DNA of 64,000 bases from Gigaspora rosea (GCA_003550325.1 QKWP01000599.1:181592-245591), one strand, 5' to 3'; shown: positions 35,624 to 48,040, counted from the first letter of the stretch. The notes: a model not told the origin generated them from the sequence alone. Program-made: numbers and translations.

Positions 35624-37038
35624 TATAGTTGTTAGGCGAAACCTAGAGGTTTCGCGTTGGCGAAAGTCGAAACCTAGTTTCGACTTTCGCAAAAAAATTC
35701 CAAAATGGCGAAATGGCGAAACCGGCGAAACGTGGCGAAACTAGAAACTAGAAGTTGGAGAAACTAATAAACTAAAGGTTGAAAAACTACATAAAGGTAA
35801 AACTTACCAGTCTAAAATAAAGGTTAAAAATATTATCAACTTAATTTATAATACGTATAGTTGCTTCTTTCTATACTAAGTCTTATGCTTAAATTAGATA
35901 TCTTTCTTCTTTGCTTTTTAATATAATAAAAATTGTTGTAGTTTATGCTATAATTGGTTACAATATAGCAGTTTTCATTGCAACATTAATCTTTGCATTG
36001 ATTATTTTGAAAAATTATTCAAAAATTTTACATTTTTTTTTTTACATAGTTAAATTGTCCATCCAAGGCATCAAATTTTATGAAAGACAACAATACTCAT
36101 TATTGATGATTTTAACTGAATCTAAAATGGTAGAACGATTACTTATAACTCGGATCGAATTTGCAGATTGTTTGACCAAACTATGGTTGTATAACTTAAG
36201 GTAAGTTATCCTAACTTACGTTAGACTTTAACTTGCGTAACTTATATAACTTACATATGTTACACTAATCTAATGCTGGCCAATATTTTTAAAGTTGGCC
36301 CGCTTTAGCTTTTGGCTTTCTATTTCATCTTAATGCTGGTCAAAATTTCTTAATGCCAGCCTGCTTTAATACCTTATATATTTGTAACTTACATGAGGTC
36401 ATGTAACTTACAATGTAACTTACAATGTAAGTTACATTGTCAAGTAAGTTAACACAACCCTAGGCCAAACCCAGAGCATTCTATTTCGAATATGACCAAA
36501 CGATCAGCAAATCTGACCAGAGTTATAAGTAATCGGTTCTACTATCATGTAAAAAATTATTATTAATAAAATACTCGTCGGTGCTGACAAAAAGTATCAG
36601 TCAAGTAGTTGCTATAAAAAAGTATATTTATAATCATAATTTAAGCCCAAATAACTTAGAGGCCATGGCGCCAATGCTTTATGTGAGATGGAGTTTCTTC
36701 AAAATTTCGGCACTTCGACGTTTTGTCTTTCGCCTAACATTTATACCCTAAACCGGAATGTGCCAAATTTATAACTTACCATTACGTTAAGAGAAAAAAG
36801 TTTATTGTTATTCGAAAGATTTGGGGATCACAGTACCAACATTTGGCAAGATGGCTTTACCGGAATTTAGCTGTTTCGCCAAGGGTTTGAGGTTTCGCCA
36901 AGGGTTTGAAGTTTCGTCAGGGTTTCGACATTTCGCCAGGGTTTCGACATTTCGCCAATAGGTTTCGACGTTTCGTCTTTTTTGGGCTTAGGTTTCGTCT
37001 TTCGCCATTTTGGAAATAGGTTTCGCCTAACAACTATA
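35624..37038. mobile_element. 1.4-kb hAT-like element with GGCGAAAC word arrays
   Basis: Inverted ends TATAGTTGTTAGGCGAAACC and its complement are identical over at least 19 bp. Target duplication CATGCAAC lies at 35616-35623 and 37039-37046. Subterminal regions (35640-35760 and 36845-37025) are arrays of GGCGAAA, TCGAAACC and TTTCGCC words in both orientations. The middle is AT-rich; a 97-codon frame at 35911-36204 has no recognised motif and overlaps a nested element. No transposase is visible, so it is non-autonomous. Confidence 0.9.
36182..36462. mobile_element. 281-bp hAT-like MITE with GTAACTTAC words, nested
   Basis: Ends TATGGTTGTATAACTTA and the complement TAGGGTTGTGTTAACTTA. Flanking octamers GACCAAAC (36174-36181) and GGCCAAAC (36463-36470), 7 of 8 identical. 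The interior repeats GTAACTTAC, GTAAGTTA and AACTTACAT words. Nearly the same length as the GGATCC element (280 bp). It sits inside the 35624-37038 element and is therefore younger. Confidence 0.8.
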
Positions 37039-37046
37039 CATGCAAC

Positions 37047-38100
37047 TTATTAGCAGAGCCTACTCACCATATTAATCGTGAATGATTACCTAATGCACAA
37101 CATATATAAAAAGCTTGTCACGATGAACATTAACAGGATTCACGTGTATTGCCATAGAATCTTTATTTCTTATGTTGTTACACTTGAAAATACCCTCACG
37201 ATAACATATGAATTTGATCGTCATCGACTTCATTTCATGCTGATTATATGAAATCACCGATCAATCATACACGATCATGCGCATAATCTGGATGATCATG
37301 GGATAGACATTCGGAATCCTAAATTCATGCCCGCTCATTTTACTTTTGTCTTTTTACTCATAATATTTTCATAATAATTCTTTTTGTTCTTTTTAATTCA
37401 CAATCGATTAGAGAAGATATTCTGTAAAATAGAATAAAATAGTCATTAGTAGTGTAGATTGTAACCCACAATTCATGTATATAAACCCACTCTTTTTACC
37501 TCTGTAGCAAAGTGGATTTGGTTTACCCTTTTATTCATTTAGTTAGAATTGAATTCTCTCTTGTAATCCTTAATTCCCACTGAATAATAAAGTCTTTGTA
37601 CATGTCCTCATAAATGCTATAAAATACACTTTATTTTTTTAAGTAAAATCTTATAGTTTGGTTAAGAGAAATTGTGTCTCTTATTGTTATTTATTGTTTG
37701 TAGTAAAGTAACTAACCTCTTATATCTTCATATATAAGTGTGTTGTTGCCTCTTTCATAAAAGCCTTATTTAATCCTCTCTGTTAAGTCATACACTGACA
37801 TTATTATTATCCTGCCATATCACTATAGTTGTAGTCTTCATACTATAAACTATCTGTCTCTTGAATTCTTTTGAGAGGTGAATTCCAAGTGTGACAATGT
37901 TAATCATGATCGCAATTCTTAACATCTTATTATAAAATTCGTGAGAAAAAAATAAAATACAAGACAAATGTACAAATATACTTAGTCTTTATACAATATG
38001 CACACATATGCACGAATATTGAGTAAGTGCATTGCATAGCAATAATGCCATCCTGTTAACCCCGTTACCAATATATTAATCGGCACCATCATCATGAAAA
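37047..38100. other. AT-rich spacer, nothing recognised
   Basis: Mixed AT-rich sequence; no reading frame or repeat end I can support. Confidence 0.5.
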
Positions 38101-38531
38101 AGGATTACAGTATTTGGCACCCCTATAACAAATTGCAGCACGGAATGATACTGCAATACACGAAAAAGGTTGGATATGGAACCACACGGACCTGCATGTA
38201 AATCTATATGAGACAATATATGGGAAACCACGTTTACAGCACATAATAAGCACAGATTTTGTGCAATGGGCATGTACTAATGTGCAATTTTATGTGTTTT
38301 CTCGTGCATTGTCTCGTGTATATTTACGTGCAGGTAACATATAATAGCATATAACCATACATATATACATAATAACATATATCGCATATGCATTATTTTA
38401 TTAACTAAATTTTATAATTTTATTAACTAAATTTTTTAAGTTTTATTAACTAAATTTTGTATTTTATAATTAACTTTAATTATTTTATTAATTAAAATTT
38501 ATAATACAAATACTTTAATTTAATAATTTAC

Positions 38532-38819
38532 ATGCCGAATAAGAAAATACTTCTAATTACTAAAACTACCAACTTTAAAAATAATCCAGCAACTAATAAT
38601 ATTGAAACAAAACAAATTAATAGTACCAAAATGAAAGGTTTAAAAAAAAATTCGAATGACTACTCTAGAAATAACTCCAATAGGGACAACTCCGATTGTG
38701 GCAACTCCAATAGCAATAACTCAAGGGAGATACTAAAATGTAATAATATACAGAAAGTAATAAAAAATAAAAGAAAAATAATAGTAAAAAAAATAAAGCT
38801 GCAATACCACCAAAAATGA
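38532..38819 (+). other. Low-complexity Asn/Lys/Ser frame, probably not a gene
   Basis: 95 codons, dominated by NNSN and K runs arising from AACTCC/AATAAC reiteration. No domain, no neighbours that would argue for a gene. Listed because it is the only open frame in this interval. Confidence 0.25.
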
Positions 38820-38999
38820 TAAAAAACATACATCAAAAATGATAGTGATTCCAAAAGAGCAACTTCCAAGGCAATAACTCTAAAGGATGGTTAAAAAACA
38901 ATACCAATAAAAAAAATTATATAAAAATTAATGAGTTGTAAAAAAAAAAATTATAAAAAATAAAGAAAATAATAAAAATTATAAGAGTAAACAAAAAAA

Positions 39000-39660
39000 A
39001 CAAATATTTATCTGCTTACAAATCAAGTGCGTGTCAATGCACGGAAATTATTATTGTCAAGTGCAAAAAAAAAACAAAAAAAATCAACAAAATAAATGTT
39101 GTTGTGCGCGTCAATACACGGAATTTGTAATCATTAAGAATCATAACAATCATCATGTTAATGCACGGAATTATGATCGTTAAGGATCTTAATGATCATC
39201 ACGTTAAAGTACATGAAATTATGATCGTTAAGGATCTTAACAAATGTGACAATTGTGATATAATTCACAAAATTATGATCGTTAAGAATCTTAACGATTG
39301 TGACGATCATGATATTAATGCACTGAAATTATGATCGTTAAGGAGTCTAAACGATTGTTATGATCATTACATCATGTACAGAAATGATCATTAAAATTGA
39401 TCGTTAAGGAATCTAACGATTGTGATGATCGTGACGTCAGTGCGCTGAAATTTTGATCGTTAAGAATCTTAACGATTGTGCACGTCAGAGCACGAAAATT
39501 ATGATTATGATCATTATTAACGATTATGCACGTCAGTGCATGAAAATTATGATCGTTAAGAATCTTGCACGTCAGTGCACGAAAATTATGATCGTTAAGA
39601 ATCTTAACGATTAGCACGTTAGTGCACGGAAATTATGTGATCATTAAGATTAACACACTT
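39000..39660. repeat. Minisatellite of ~45-60 bp units
   Basis: Unit pattern: GTCAGTGCACGGAAATTATG then ATCGTTAAGAATCTTAACGA. At least ten diverged units. Each contains the self-complementary segment GATCGTTAAGAATCTTAACGAT-like and the palindrome GTGCAC, so each unit can fold. Periodicity is irregular. Confidence 0.8.
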
Positions 39661-39846
39661 CAATATATAGATATAATACTATGCACGATAGTGCACGGAT
39701 TTCAATTTTTCGTGTGATAACGTGTATTAAATTTTTTGGATGATCAGTTTCCGTGCAGTTTCCGTGCAGTGATTATGAAACCCGTGCTTATCCGCATATA
39801 ATTTCGTATTTATACATACATCTCCGTGTATCGAGTTTTCATAGGG

Positions 39847-40167
39847 CACCATCCCCATTTTACTTATTTGCGCGGGTAACACAAAACCAAAAAAATGAAA
39901 TCTGATTTTGTAATAAAAATTTAGGGTTAGGTCCTTAACGTTAGAGGCTATAGGATTAGAGTGATGCTTAATATAAGTAAAATTTCATTCCCGTCATTTT
40001 TAATTAGTGCACCAAATATTAGTTTTCGCGTATTTTCGCTTTTTTCTTCTTTTACACGTGTTCGAATTCTTCGTCGGGCTGATCCGGAATAGTCAAAATT
40101 TGCACTCTCCGATTGGCTATTTCCTCTCCAGGAACTTGTATTACCCGCGCAAATAAGTGGATGCCCG
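39847..40167. mobile_element. ~320-bp MITE with ACTTATTTGCGCGGGTAA ends
   Basis: ACTTATTTGCGCGGGTAA at 39862-39879 is mirrored exactly by TTACCCGCGCAAATAAGT at 40141-40158. The outer ~15 bp are less well matched. Internal TTAGGGTTAGG at 39921-39931 and TTCTTCGTCGGGCTGATCC near 40066 relate it to the MITE at 8214-8498 (in inverted orientation). No coding. Confidence 0.75.
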
Positions 40168-40358
40168 TTATTCCCAACTCTGCCTTATTATGAAAGAGAA
40201 TTAGGAAGTTACTGTTAGTTGACAAATATTAAATTGAGTTGCATAATTGTGCAAAAGACATTCAAAGGGTACTTTTAATCTCCGTTTCTTTGCTTACATA
40301 TATTAACGCTAAGAAGTTCTTAACAGACCAAATTGCCATAGTTCATACTTGTTCAAAA

Positions 40359-42129
40359 ATGATAATTAAGTTCTTTGGAAAGCTTTCCAATAATTATCTT
40401 GAGCTTCTTGATGACAAAGAAGACTTTAACATAGTTATCAATGTTGCGAATTTCCAAACATTAAAAGTTTCCAAGCACATTCAGCAATTTTAGATACAGA
40501 TTTTTATATTTTCGTAATGAATTGGCAAATATAAATAAAAATGAGAAAAATATAAAATACTCGATTTCAAATATGTTCCTATACAACAATTTGAAATAAT
40601 TATAAGTAAATTATATTATATTAAACTAATTACTGTATAACGTTTTATAAAATGTGCATATGAGGTTATGCCTATTCATGCATTATTTGAAAAAAATTGA
40701 CAAAGTAATTTTTTGTGTGTAGAAGTGTTTTACGCTCTCAAACATCCTTCCAAAGCCAAATCTTAAATATAATTCCCTTAAACGAGAAATTTAAGTTAAA
40801 AGGCCTCGCATTACATATCAATCATAAGTAAACACATTGTAAATAAATAATATGTGTAACAACTAATAGGTGGTGCACTTCATTATATTACGTAGCAAAA
40901 AGAAATCTAATGTCTTAAATTTTTTACAAAGGTATGTCTATGGTGGAGTGGTCTTAATTGAAAAACATGACGCATTATTTATTTTTGAGCTCATGCTTAT
41001 TGTTTACAACTTTCTTCTTGAGGAATTAGCAAAATACTTTGAAACTTATTTAATTGAAACGGAAGCTCATTGGCTTCATTTACATTTTCCAAATGTTTAT
41101 CAAAAAAGTTTCCAGAATAATGAGCTTCAAGAATTACAAAAATGGTGCAATGATATTGTAGTAAAGTATCCTAAAATGATTTTTGATTCAAAAGACTTCC
41201 TCTCATTTCATAGTCTCACTTATTAGCCGAGATGATTTACAAATGGAAGAATTAAAAAATTGGAATCGTGTTATTGAATGGGGAATTGCTCAAAATCCTG
41301 GTCTGCCATCCGATCCTAAAAACTGGCCCAATGAGAATTTTTTAGCTTTAAAGACTACTTTACAAAATTGTTTTGTCTCATATTCGTTATTTACAGATGT
41401 CTAGTGATGAAGTTATCGATAATGTACAACTATATCAACAAATTCTAGAAAAAAATCTTTGGGATGATATAATAAGAAAGTTTATGTCACCAAATCGACA
41501 AGTATCTTCAACAATTCTCCCACCTCGTAAAATTTTAACACCAACATTACCTACTAGAATTACCGAACCATTTTCAGCAGTTATTAGTGAAATACATGAA
41601 GCAGAAATTGCATCATGGATTGAAAAAAAGTTAAACATATTCTTTAACAAATAATCCATATGAGTTTAAATTACATCTCCTTGGAGCTAGAGATGGTTTT
41701 ACCCCAGGCACATTTTGGAATTTCTGTGATGGGCAAAAAATGTTGTTGTGGTCATGAAAGTCAAAGGCACAGATGAAATTCTTGGTAGATATAATCCTAT
41801 TGGATGGTGTAAAGTATATGAACCAAACCAGTAAACGCATCTTATCATCATTATTAATGCTAGCTCCATTTTTTCGTTAAAAAATGGAAATGTTTAAAAT
41901 TTTATATTGAGTCGTGTAAATCAAACGCAATATTCAGTTTATTCTGCAATTCAATGTTCTCATTCTCATTGTATTATCTTTGATTATGGTACTTTCACTA
42001 TCGGTATTAGTCCTAATCAAGATAAAGGATGTTGGCCAATTAGAATATTCTGATGGTAAAACATCATATTTTTCAGTAGAAGAATTGAAATATTTCAAAT
42101 TAATAAAAAAAATTCAAATTATTAATTAG
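40359..42129 (+). pseudogene. BTB-BACK-TLDc protein, broken
   Basis: N-terminus MIIKFFGKLSNNYLELLDDK then EDFNIVINVANFQTLKVSKH is a BTB/POZ start; stop at about 40491. The BTB continues after an apparent intron (about 40606-40931) with RYVYGGVVLIEKHDALFIFE, and the BACK region follows: LLEELAKYFETYLIETEAHW, QKWCNDIVVKYP. Frameshifts near 41205 and 41370 separate LISRDDLQMEELKNWNRVIE and DEVIDNVQLYQQILEKN. TLDc pieces (YEFKLHLLGARDGFTPGTFW, VMKVKGTDEILGRYNPIGW, CIIFDYGTFTIGISPNQDKG, YFSVEELKYFK) lie in three frames. BTB-TLDc proteins are a huge family in these fungi, probably ubiquitin-ligase adaptors (family knowledge). At least five lesions; non-functional. Confidence 0.85.
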
Positions 42130-42134
42130 ACATA

Positions 42135-42591
42135 CAGTCAATTCTCGCAATAGTCACATGCTAAAATCAACATTTTTATGTGCCTATTGTGAGATTGTGA
42201 CTAATACACAAAAAAAAATTTATTATAGTATATATATATTATTATGCAGAAAGTTAATGTGATTATAGTGAGATTGTGACTATTTCAAGATGTGGGGTAA
42301 TTCAATAGAAAAGGGACAAATCGTTTTTAGTAAAATTTTTTTAATTTTTAAACTAAAATATCTTGGCAACTATTTAATTAAATTTGCTAAAAATTTTTTT
42401 ATTTTAATCTTGAAATTATATAGAATTAAAATAAAAAAAAAAAATTATTAAATTTATTAAGATAGTTGTTAAGATATTTAAGCTAAAATCAAGAAAACTT
42501 TTACTTAGAAAAAATTTGTGACTTTTGTGTGAATTGACTGTATAGTGAGATTGTGACTATTTCGAGATGTGACTATTGCAGGAGTTGACTG
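42135..42591. mobile_element. 457-bp MITE, CAATAGTCACATG family, TA duplication
   Basis: Ends CAGTCAATTCTCGCAATAGT and the complement of the right end (CAGTCAACTCCTGCAATAGT). TA at 42133-42134 and 42592-42593. Subterminal words GTGACTATT and AATAGTCAC in both orientations. A second right terminus (GAATTGACTG then TA) lies at 42531-42542, giving a double end. Relatives at 48041-48299 and 51965-52125. Confidence 0.85.
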
Positions 42592-42779
42592 TATACAACT
42601 AAAATTTTCTCGTAGATTGGCAAACAAATTTATAGTAAATTGCAATTAGAAATAAATTTATTTTATAAAAAATTAATAAAAAAACATAAATTTAGTTATA
42701 ATAATTTAGTAGTAATTAAAATATGAGCATTTCTATTTGTACATGGGGTATTGAACATTGTACTATACAAATCATATAG

Positions 42780-42975
42780 AAAAATGCAGTATGCAGATCA
42801 TTTTTTGTACAACAAACATAAAGAAAAAAGCCAAAATTAATTGTATTTTAAAATTTTGCTTAAGAAACAATATACGGGCTCTAAGAAAAAAATTTCTTGT
42901 AAAATTTTGTATAAACTATGACCCCCTGCCCTACCCAGTTCTTACCCTAACCCTAATATTAATTAAATTAGGTTA
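42780..42975. repeat. Fragment of TTAGGG-bearing repeat
   Basis: GGGCTCTAAGAAAAAAATTTC, then TTACCCTAACCCTAATATTA near 42943, matches the order of 20690-20775. Truncated. Confidence 0.5.
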
Positions 42976-44690
42976 GCTGCATGACACAGTCACGCTAAAA
43001 CTAGGAACTTGATGTAACTGTTATCTTGCTAACTGGTTATCAATCAACTTTCAGATATAAAATATCTTTACTATACGCTTCTCTTCTCTTTATTCATTAC
43101 AGTCAAAAGACTAACTTTTGCTCTTTCTAATTATATTAATTCTGCAATTACATATATTGTATAACACTTATAATTCTCTAATTTTACTTTTTTCATTGAA
43201 ACAACATCCATGCCCACTATTTTGAGAATTTACAGTAAATTTGAACTTAATTCTAACGTCAATGACTAGAATTAATTTGTTTGTGAAATTTGATGTCATT
43301 GAAATAATTGCCATGAAAACAAACTTGTTTGTGAATAAATCGATTGTAAAATAATCTTACCTGTAATTAAATTCTCTGCGAACTAAGTTGTCTGTGAAGT
43401 AATTTTTGTGAGTTGATGCTACTGAATAGAATATTAAGTAAAAACTCAATAAAATTGAAATAGATCACAATAAATACAAATTGAATTTTCAGGCAGTCTA
43501 ATAGTGATAGAGAATATTTTACCTAATTTCGTTCCACCATATGATACATACTACTGCGTTTTCAGAATAACACAAATACCAAATCTGGTGTTACAATCAG
43601 TTGGAAGAGCATGATGAAATTAGGCCAGTTTAGTTCAATCATGAACAAATTGTGATTAAGATTAAATGGTTTAAAATAATAACTAACTTATAATTACGGG
43701 TATAAGGGTTCTTATTATTAATATGAACCAATACATTGGATTATTGCAGAAATACTATCTATAACTCTACTTGTTCTTCTCTATAAGCAAAACTCTTATA
43801 TATTTTTAATTCGTATAGGAGCTTTAATCACTATCCAAATGGGTGATCAAATCTCCAAACAAGTAATTGATCAGCTATCTGTAGATTTGATTACCAGTTT
43901 GACCCATTTGGGGCTTTGATCTTTGGAGATTCAATTACCTGACTATGCCAAAATAAGAAATAAATAATGAAAATAACTAAAAATAGAAACGTTGATCATA
44001 AAAACACTGGTATGCTCATACACGAACAGTAGAAGTATATTATACCAGCACAGCACATTGTAAGATTTTGCGAACGACATTCTAGATAGCAGGTAACTAT
44101 ACAACCTGTCAATTTGCATGACTATGTTCCTAGTATTATCAAATAATCTGGAAAGCAAAAATTCTGATCAAATATTTACAAAAAATGGAAACGTCTATCA
44201 ACTTTGCGTGGTCTTTTAACAAAATGACCAGATTTGCAAAAAAGATCATAATCGACTTTGCAATACTAAAACCCTAACCACGTATTCATACACATAAAGC
44301 CTTAAAATGCTAAGAAATTAGGCACTTGAATTACAGTTCAGCAGTATTCAAGATGGTCCATGCAATGATAGACACATGAAAATTGAGCATCAATATAGTC
44401 CATGCGATGATAAACAGGTGAAAATTAAGCACCAAGTGATATATATTATCACGTGGACCAATCAGATACAAGATTTTGTAGAGTAATGACATTTCAATTG
44501 CTGTATAACTATCACTTCGTGATATTTATCACTATGTTTCTGGTATTGTTTTTTATTTCAATGAAAATCTTTTAATTTCTAAAAATTATTATTTTTCTTT
44601 TTCATAGTAAATTTGGGTCATATAACAGTTGTTATATGCCACGTAATGACAGAAAAAGAAAATAAATTCATTATTGAATGTTCCACATCC
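42976..44690. other. AT-rich DNA with weak repeats, no gene
   Basis: 43815-43945 is an imperfect palindrome with ATCCAAATGGGTGATCAAAT mirrored by GACCCATTTGGGG. 44350-44440 holds two ~47-bp direct units (GGTCCATGCAATGATAGACA and AGTCCATGCGATGATAAACA). 43260-43400 reiterates TTTGTGAAATT-type words like those at 56400-56500. No coding is supported. Confidence 0.45.
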
Positions 44691-44698
44691 ATCAACAG

Positions 44699-44785
44699 CA
44701 TATCTGGCTTTGAATTTAATGTGTTTGACAGCCTGAACCCCTTCAGGGCCAAGGTTAGCACATTAAATTCAAAGCCAAATACTTC
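44699..44785. repeat. Perfect 19-bp inverted repeat with short loop
   Basis: TGGCTTTGAATTTAATGTG and its exact complement are separated by about 40 bp. Could be a tiny MITE; flanking duplication not seen. Confidence 0.6.
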
Positions 44786-45059
44786 TTTTATTTGTTATTC
44801 AAAATGATCATCCTATGATCCTTCGAATCACGATATTCTCATTTCTTTTGCCAAATAAAACTGTTATTGGATGTTACACATCCAATAACTATTTATTATA
44901 CCCATGTTCAAACACCCCATTAGGGTTCCAAAGTTCAGTTCAGTTCAATAGAGGTTCAGGTTCAGGTTCAATGAACCTGAACCTGAACTTAAAAAAAGTT
45001 CAGTTCAGGTTCAGTTCAAGGTTCATGAACATGTCAGGTTTATAATATATGCACATGTT

Positions 45060-46490
45060 TACCTAAATCACAAAGTTTAAATCAATTAGAGAAATTTGTA
45101 TAATTTTATTAATAAAATTATACAAATCTCTATGATTCTCTAAAATTTACTAATTGATCTTAATTTCTTGCACTAAGTAAACTTGTTAAGCACCAAAAAT
45201 CTATCAAATCAGCATATTTTATTTTACTTTTCTTAAAATTTTAAGAAAAGTTGTTTAATTTTGGAAATTTTTATCAAAAATTCAAAATTAAGTATCTTTG
45301 ATGCAAATTTTAAGGAAAATAAAATAAAATACACCAATATAATGTATTTTTTGGTGCTAAACAAGTATACTTAGATCTAGAAGTTATGATCAATGAGTAA
45401 AATTTAGAGAATCATAGAAATTTGTATAATTTTATTAATAAAATTATACAAATTTCTATAATTCTCTAAATATTACTAATTGATCATAACTACTTGATCT
45501 AAGTAAACTTGTTTAGCACCAAAAAATACATCATATTGGTGTATTTTATTTTCCTTAAAATTTGTGTCAAAAGATGCTTAATTTTGAATTTTTGATGAAA
45601 ATTTCCAAAATTAAGCATCTTTTCTTCAAATTTTAAGAAAAGTAAAATAAAATATGCCGATTTGATGTATTTTTTGGTGCTTAACAAGTTTACCTAGTGC
45701 AAGAATTTAAGATCAATTAGTAAAATTTAGAGAATCATAGCATTTTGTATAATTTTATTAATAAAATTATACAAATTTCTATGATTTTTTAAATTTTACT
45801 AATTGATCATAACTTCTTGCACTAAGTAAACTTGTTAAGCACCAAAAAATACATCAAATCGGCATATTTTATTTTACTTTTCTTAAAATTTGAAGAAAAG
45901 ATGCTTAATTTTGGAAATTTTCATCAAAAATTCAAAATTAAGCATCTTTGACGCAAATTTTAAGGAAAATAAAATAAAATATACCGATATGATGTATTTT
46001 TTGGTGCTAAACAAGTTTACTTATATCAAGAAGTTATGATCAATTAGTAAAATTTAAAGAATCATAGAAATTTGTATAATTTTATTAATAAAATTATACA
46101 AATTTCTATGATTCTCTAAATTTTACTAATTGATCATAACTTCTTGATCTAAGTAAACTTGTTTAGCACCAAAAAATACATCATATCGGTATATTTTATT
46201 TTATTTTCCTTAAAATTTGCGTTAAAGATGCTTAATTTTGAATTTTTGATGAAAATTTCCAAAATTAAGCATCTTTTATTCAAATTTTATGAAAAGTAAA
46301 ATAAAATATGCCGATTTGATGTATTTTTTAGTGCTTAACAAGTTTGCTTAGTGCAAGAAATTATGATCAATTAGTAAAATTTAGAGAATCATAAAAATTT
46401 GTATAATTTTATTAATAAAATTATACAAATTTCTATGATTCTCTAAATTTTACTAATTGATTTATACTTATCACTCTAAGTAAACTTGTC
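45060..46490. repeat. 326-bp double-palindrome satellite, five units
   Basis: Palindrome centres TTTATTAATAAA lie near 45112, 45436, 45760, 46087 and 46414, a period of 324-327 bp. Each unit has a second palindrome around TTTTTGATGAAAA-type centres with arms AAGATGCTTAATTTTG. Units are joined by AAGTAAACTTGTT(C/T)AGCACC in alternating orientation. The same unit occurs at 53780-55215. Confidence 0.9.
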
Positions 46491-46646
46491 CAGTATCAAA
46501 AAATATACATATTTTTATTTAGACTCAAACTAATTTGCAAAATTTGGACTAGCTGACCAAACTTATGTTTGAGTTTGAGTTTAATATAAAGTTTTAATAA
46601 TAAAATTTAGAGTTGAGTCTGGTCTGGACCAGACCAAATCCAGACC

Positions 46647-47608
46647 TAGTTATGGCAACATGCAGGAACCACGCATGATCACACGCAGGATGCGTGGATT
46701 TAAAAACCCCCGCGCGGGATTTTTAATTTAAGATTTTTGGTCTGCGTTAGCATATCATCTGGCCCGTATTAACAAATAATCTGGCCTGCTTTAACATAAG
46801 TGGGCCAATTCCTAATTAGTATTTGATGTATTTATATAAAAATATTAAATCTTTTATTTATTTTCATTCCACATATATATGTGCGTACATAGATAATGCG
46901 CAAACTGTATGTTGAAATAAATTTTTTAAATTTTCATGATTAATAAATGGCAATCTAGACTTTTAATTTATTGCACAAATAATACACCAAGAATTTGTGT
47001 ACCATATGAGAGAAAATATCCAAATTCAGTGATTATTTAATATGAATGATAAGGTTAAATAAAATTTGAGCCAATTAGTTATGTAATTCAGAAATTATAA
47101 GCTGATTATAAATTACTTATGAGTCGCTTATGAATTTTGGTATGTATATAACCTGGTTATAAGTTTTTGTACATATGTACAGTACCTAATCACTTATAAA
47201 TTTTAGCACATTTTACCTGATTATGCACCTGATTACTTATAAATTTTTATATGCTTATGATTGATCGCTTTGTTACCATTATAATTTTTAAATATATATT
47301 TATATAATAATATTTTAAAAATTGATAAAATTAAGGCAAATCTGAATTGATGAATTTAATAATTATAAGATCCAAATGTATTAAAAGTAGATAAAATTTA
47401 TATAAGCATTTTTATTTGTAATAAATATAGTTAGATTTATAAGAAATGATTATTATTTTAACAAGAAATTACATTTTTAGTGATGATATATATATTAATT
47501 GTTAAAAATTCTGAAACTCTGCTCAATCCTACGAATCCTGTGCTATCCTGCATGGGATCCTGCATCCCACGCGAGATTTTTGAAAAAATTGAGATTTGCC
47601 CATCACTA
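46647..47608. mobile_element. Nested element with GCAGGAT words (tentative)
   Basis: Left TAGTTATGGCAACAT and complement of right TAGTGATGGGCAAAT agree at most positions. Just inside, CACGCAGGATGCGTGG (left) and ATCCTGCATCCCACGCG (right) are mirrored word arrays. Flanking octamers TCCAGACC and CTCGAACC match poorly, so the boundary is uncertain. The centre is AT-rich and non-coding. Confidence 0.45.
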
Positions 47609-48040
47609 CTCGAACCCAAATCTAGAATTACTAGTTCATATGGACACCAGACTGAACCTGAACATGTTCATGAACTTATGAACTGAACCTGAACCAGCTC
47701 TAAAAGTTCAATACTGAACCTGAACCTGAACCTGAACTTGACCTAAGTTCAGTTTAGTTCAGGTTCATAGGAACACTACACCCTATGTACAATTAGTTAT
47801 TTTCTTAAAGTATTTTAAGAATATAGTTTTATTTAATTAATTTTGGTTATGCTATTAACTATAATAAAATTTCTGTCTGAGTCTTAAAACATATTATTAT
47901 ACCTGTTTCTATTAGATATCAGTCATTTAATTTGTCACATGTAAATTTTTTTATATATAAAATTATAAAAAAAACATATAAAATTACTATAAACTTTGAA
48001 GAAATGATGTTTTGAAGTCTATATATTAACTTAAAATTTA

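Larger units (their letters stand above)
38115..39845. repeat. GCACGGA word-array region, possible hAT-like element
   Basis: Left part (38115-38345) carries CAGCACGGAATG, ACACGAAAAAGG, ACACGGACCTGC and CGTGCATTG words; the right part (39670-39845) carries TTTCCGTGCAG, CCGTGCTTATCC and CCGTGTATCG. Left end TTGGCACCCCTATAAC and the complement of the right end (TGGTGCCCTATGAAAA) are similar. No target duplication was found, so element status is tentative. Confidence 0.45.
44921..47778. mobile_element. 2.86-kb hAT-like element with GGTTCAG word arrays
   Basis: Left end TAGGGTTCC, right end GGAACACTA (complement TAGTGTTCC). Flanking octamers CACCCCAT (44913-44920) and CACCCTAT (47779-47786), 7 of 8 identical. 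Subterminal arrays of GGTTCAG, GTTCAGGTTC and GAACCTGAAC lie at 44935-45040 and 47645-47775. The interior is a five-unit palindromic satellite (45060-46490) and a second, nested word-array element (46647-47608). No transposase or other gene. Confidence 0.85.

Noticed and set aside
38990..39660. CRISPR-like array
   Set aside because: Units are imperfect, self-complementary and irregularly spaced without unique spacers, and the context is a eukaryotic genome.
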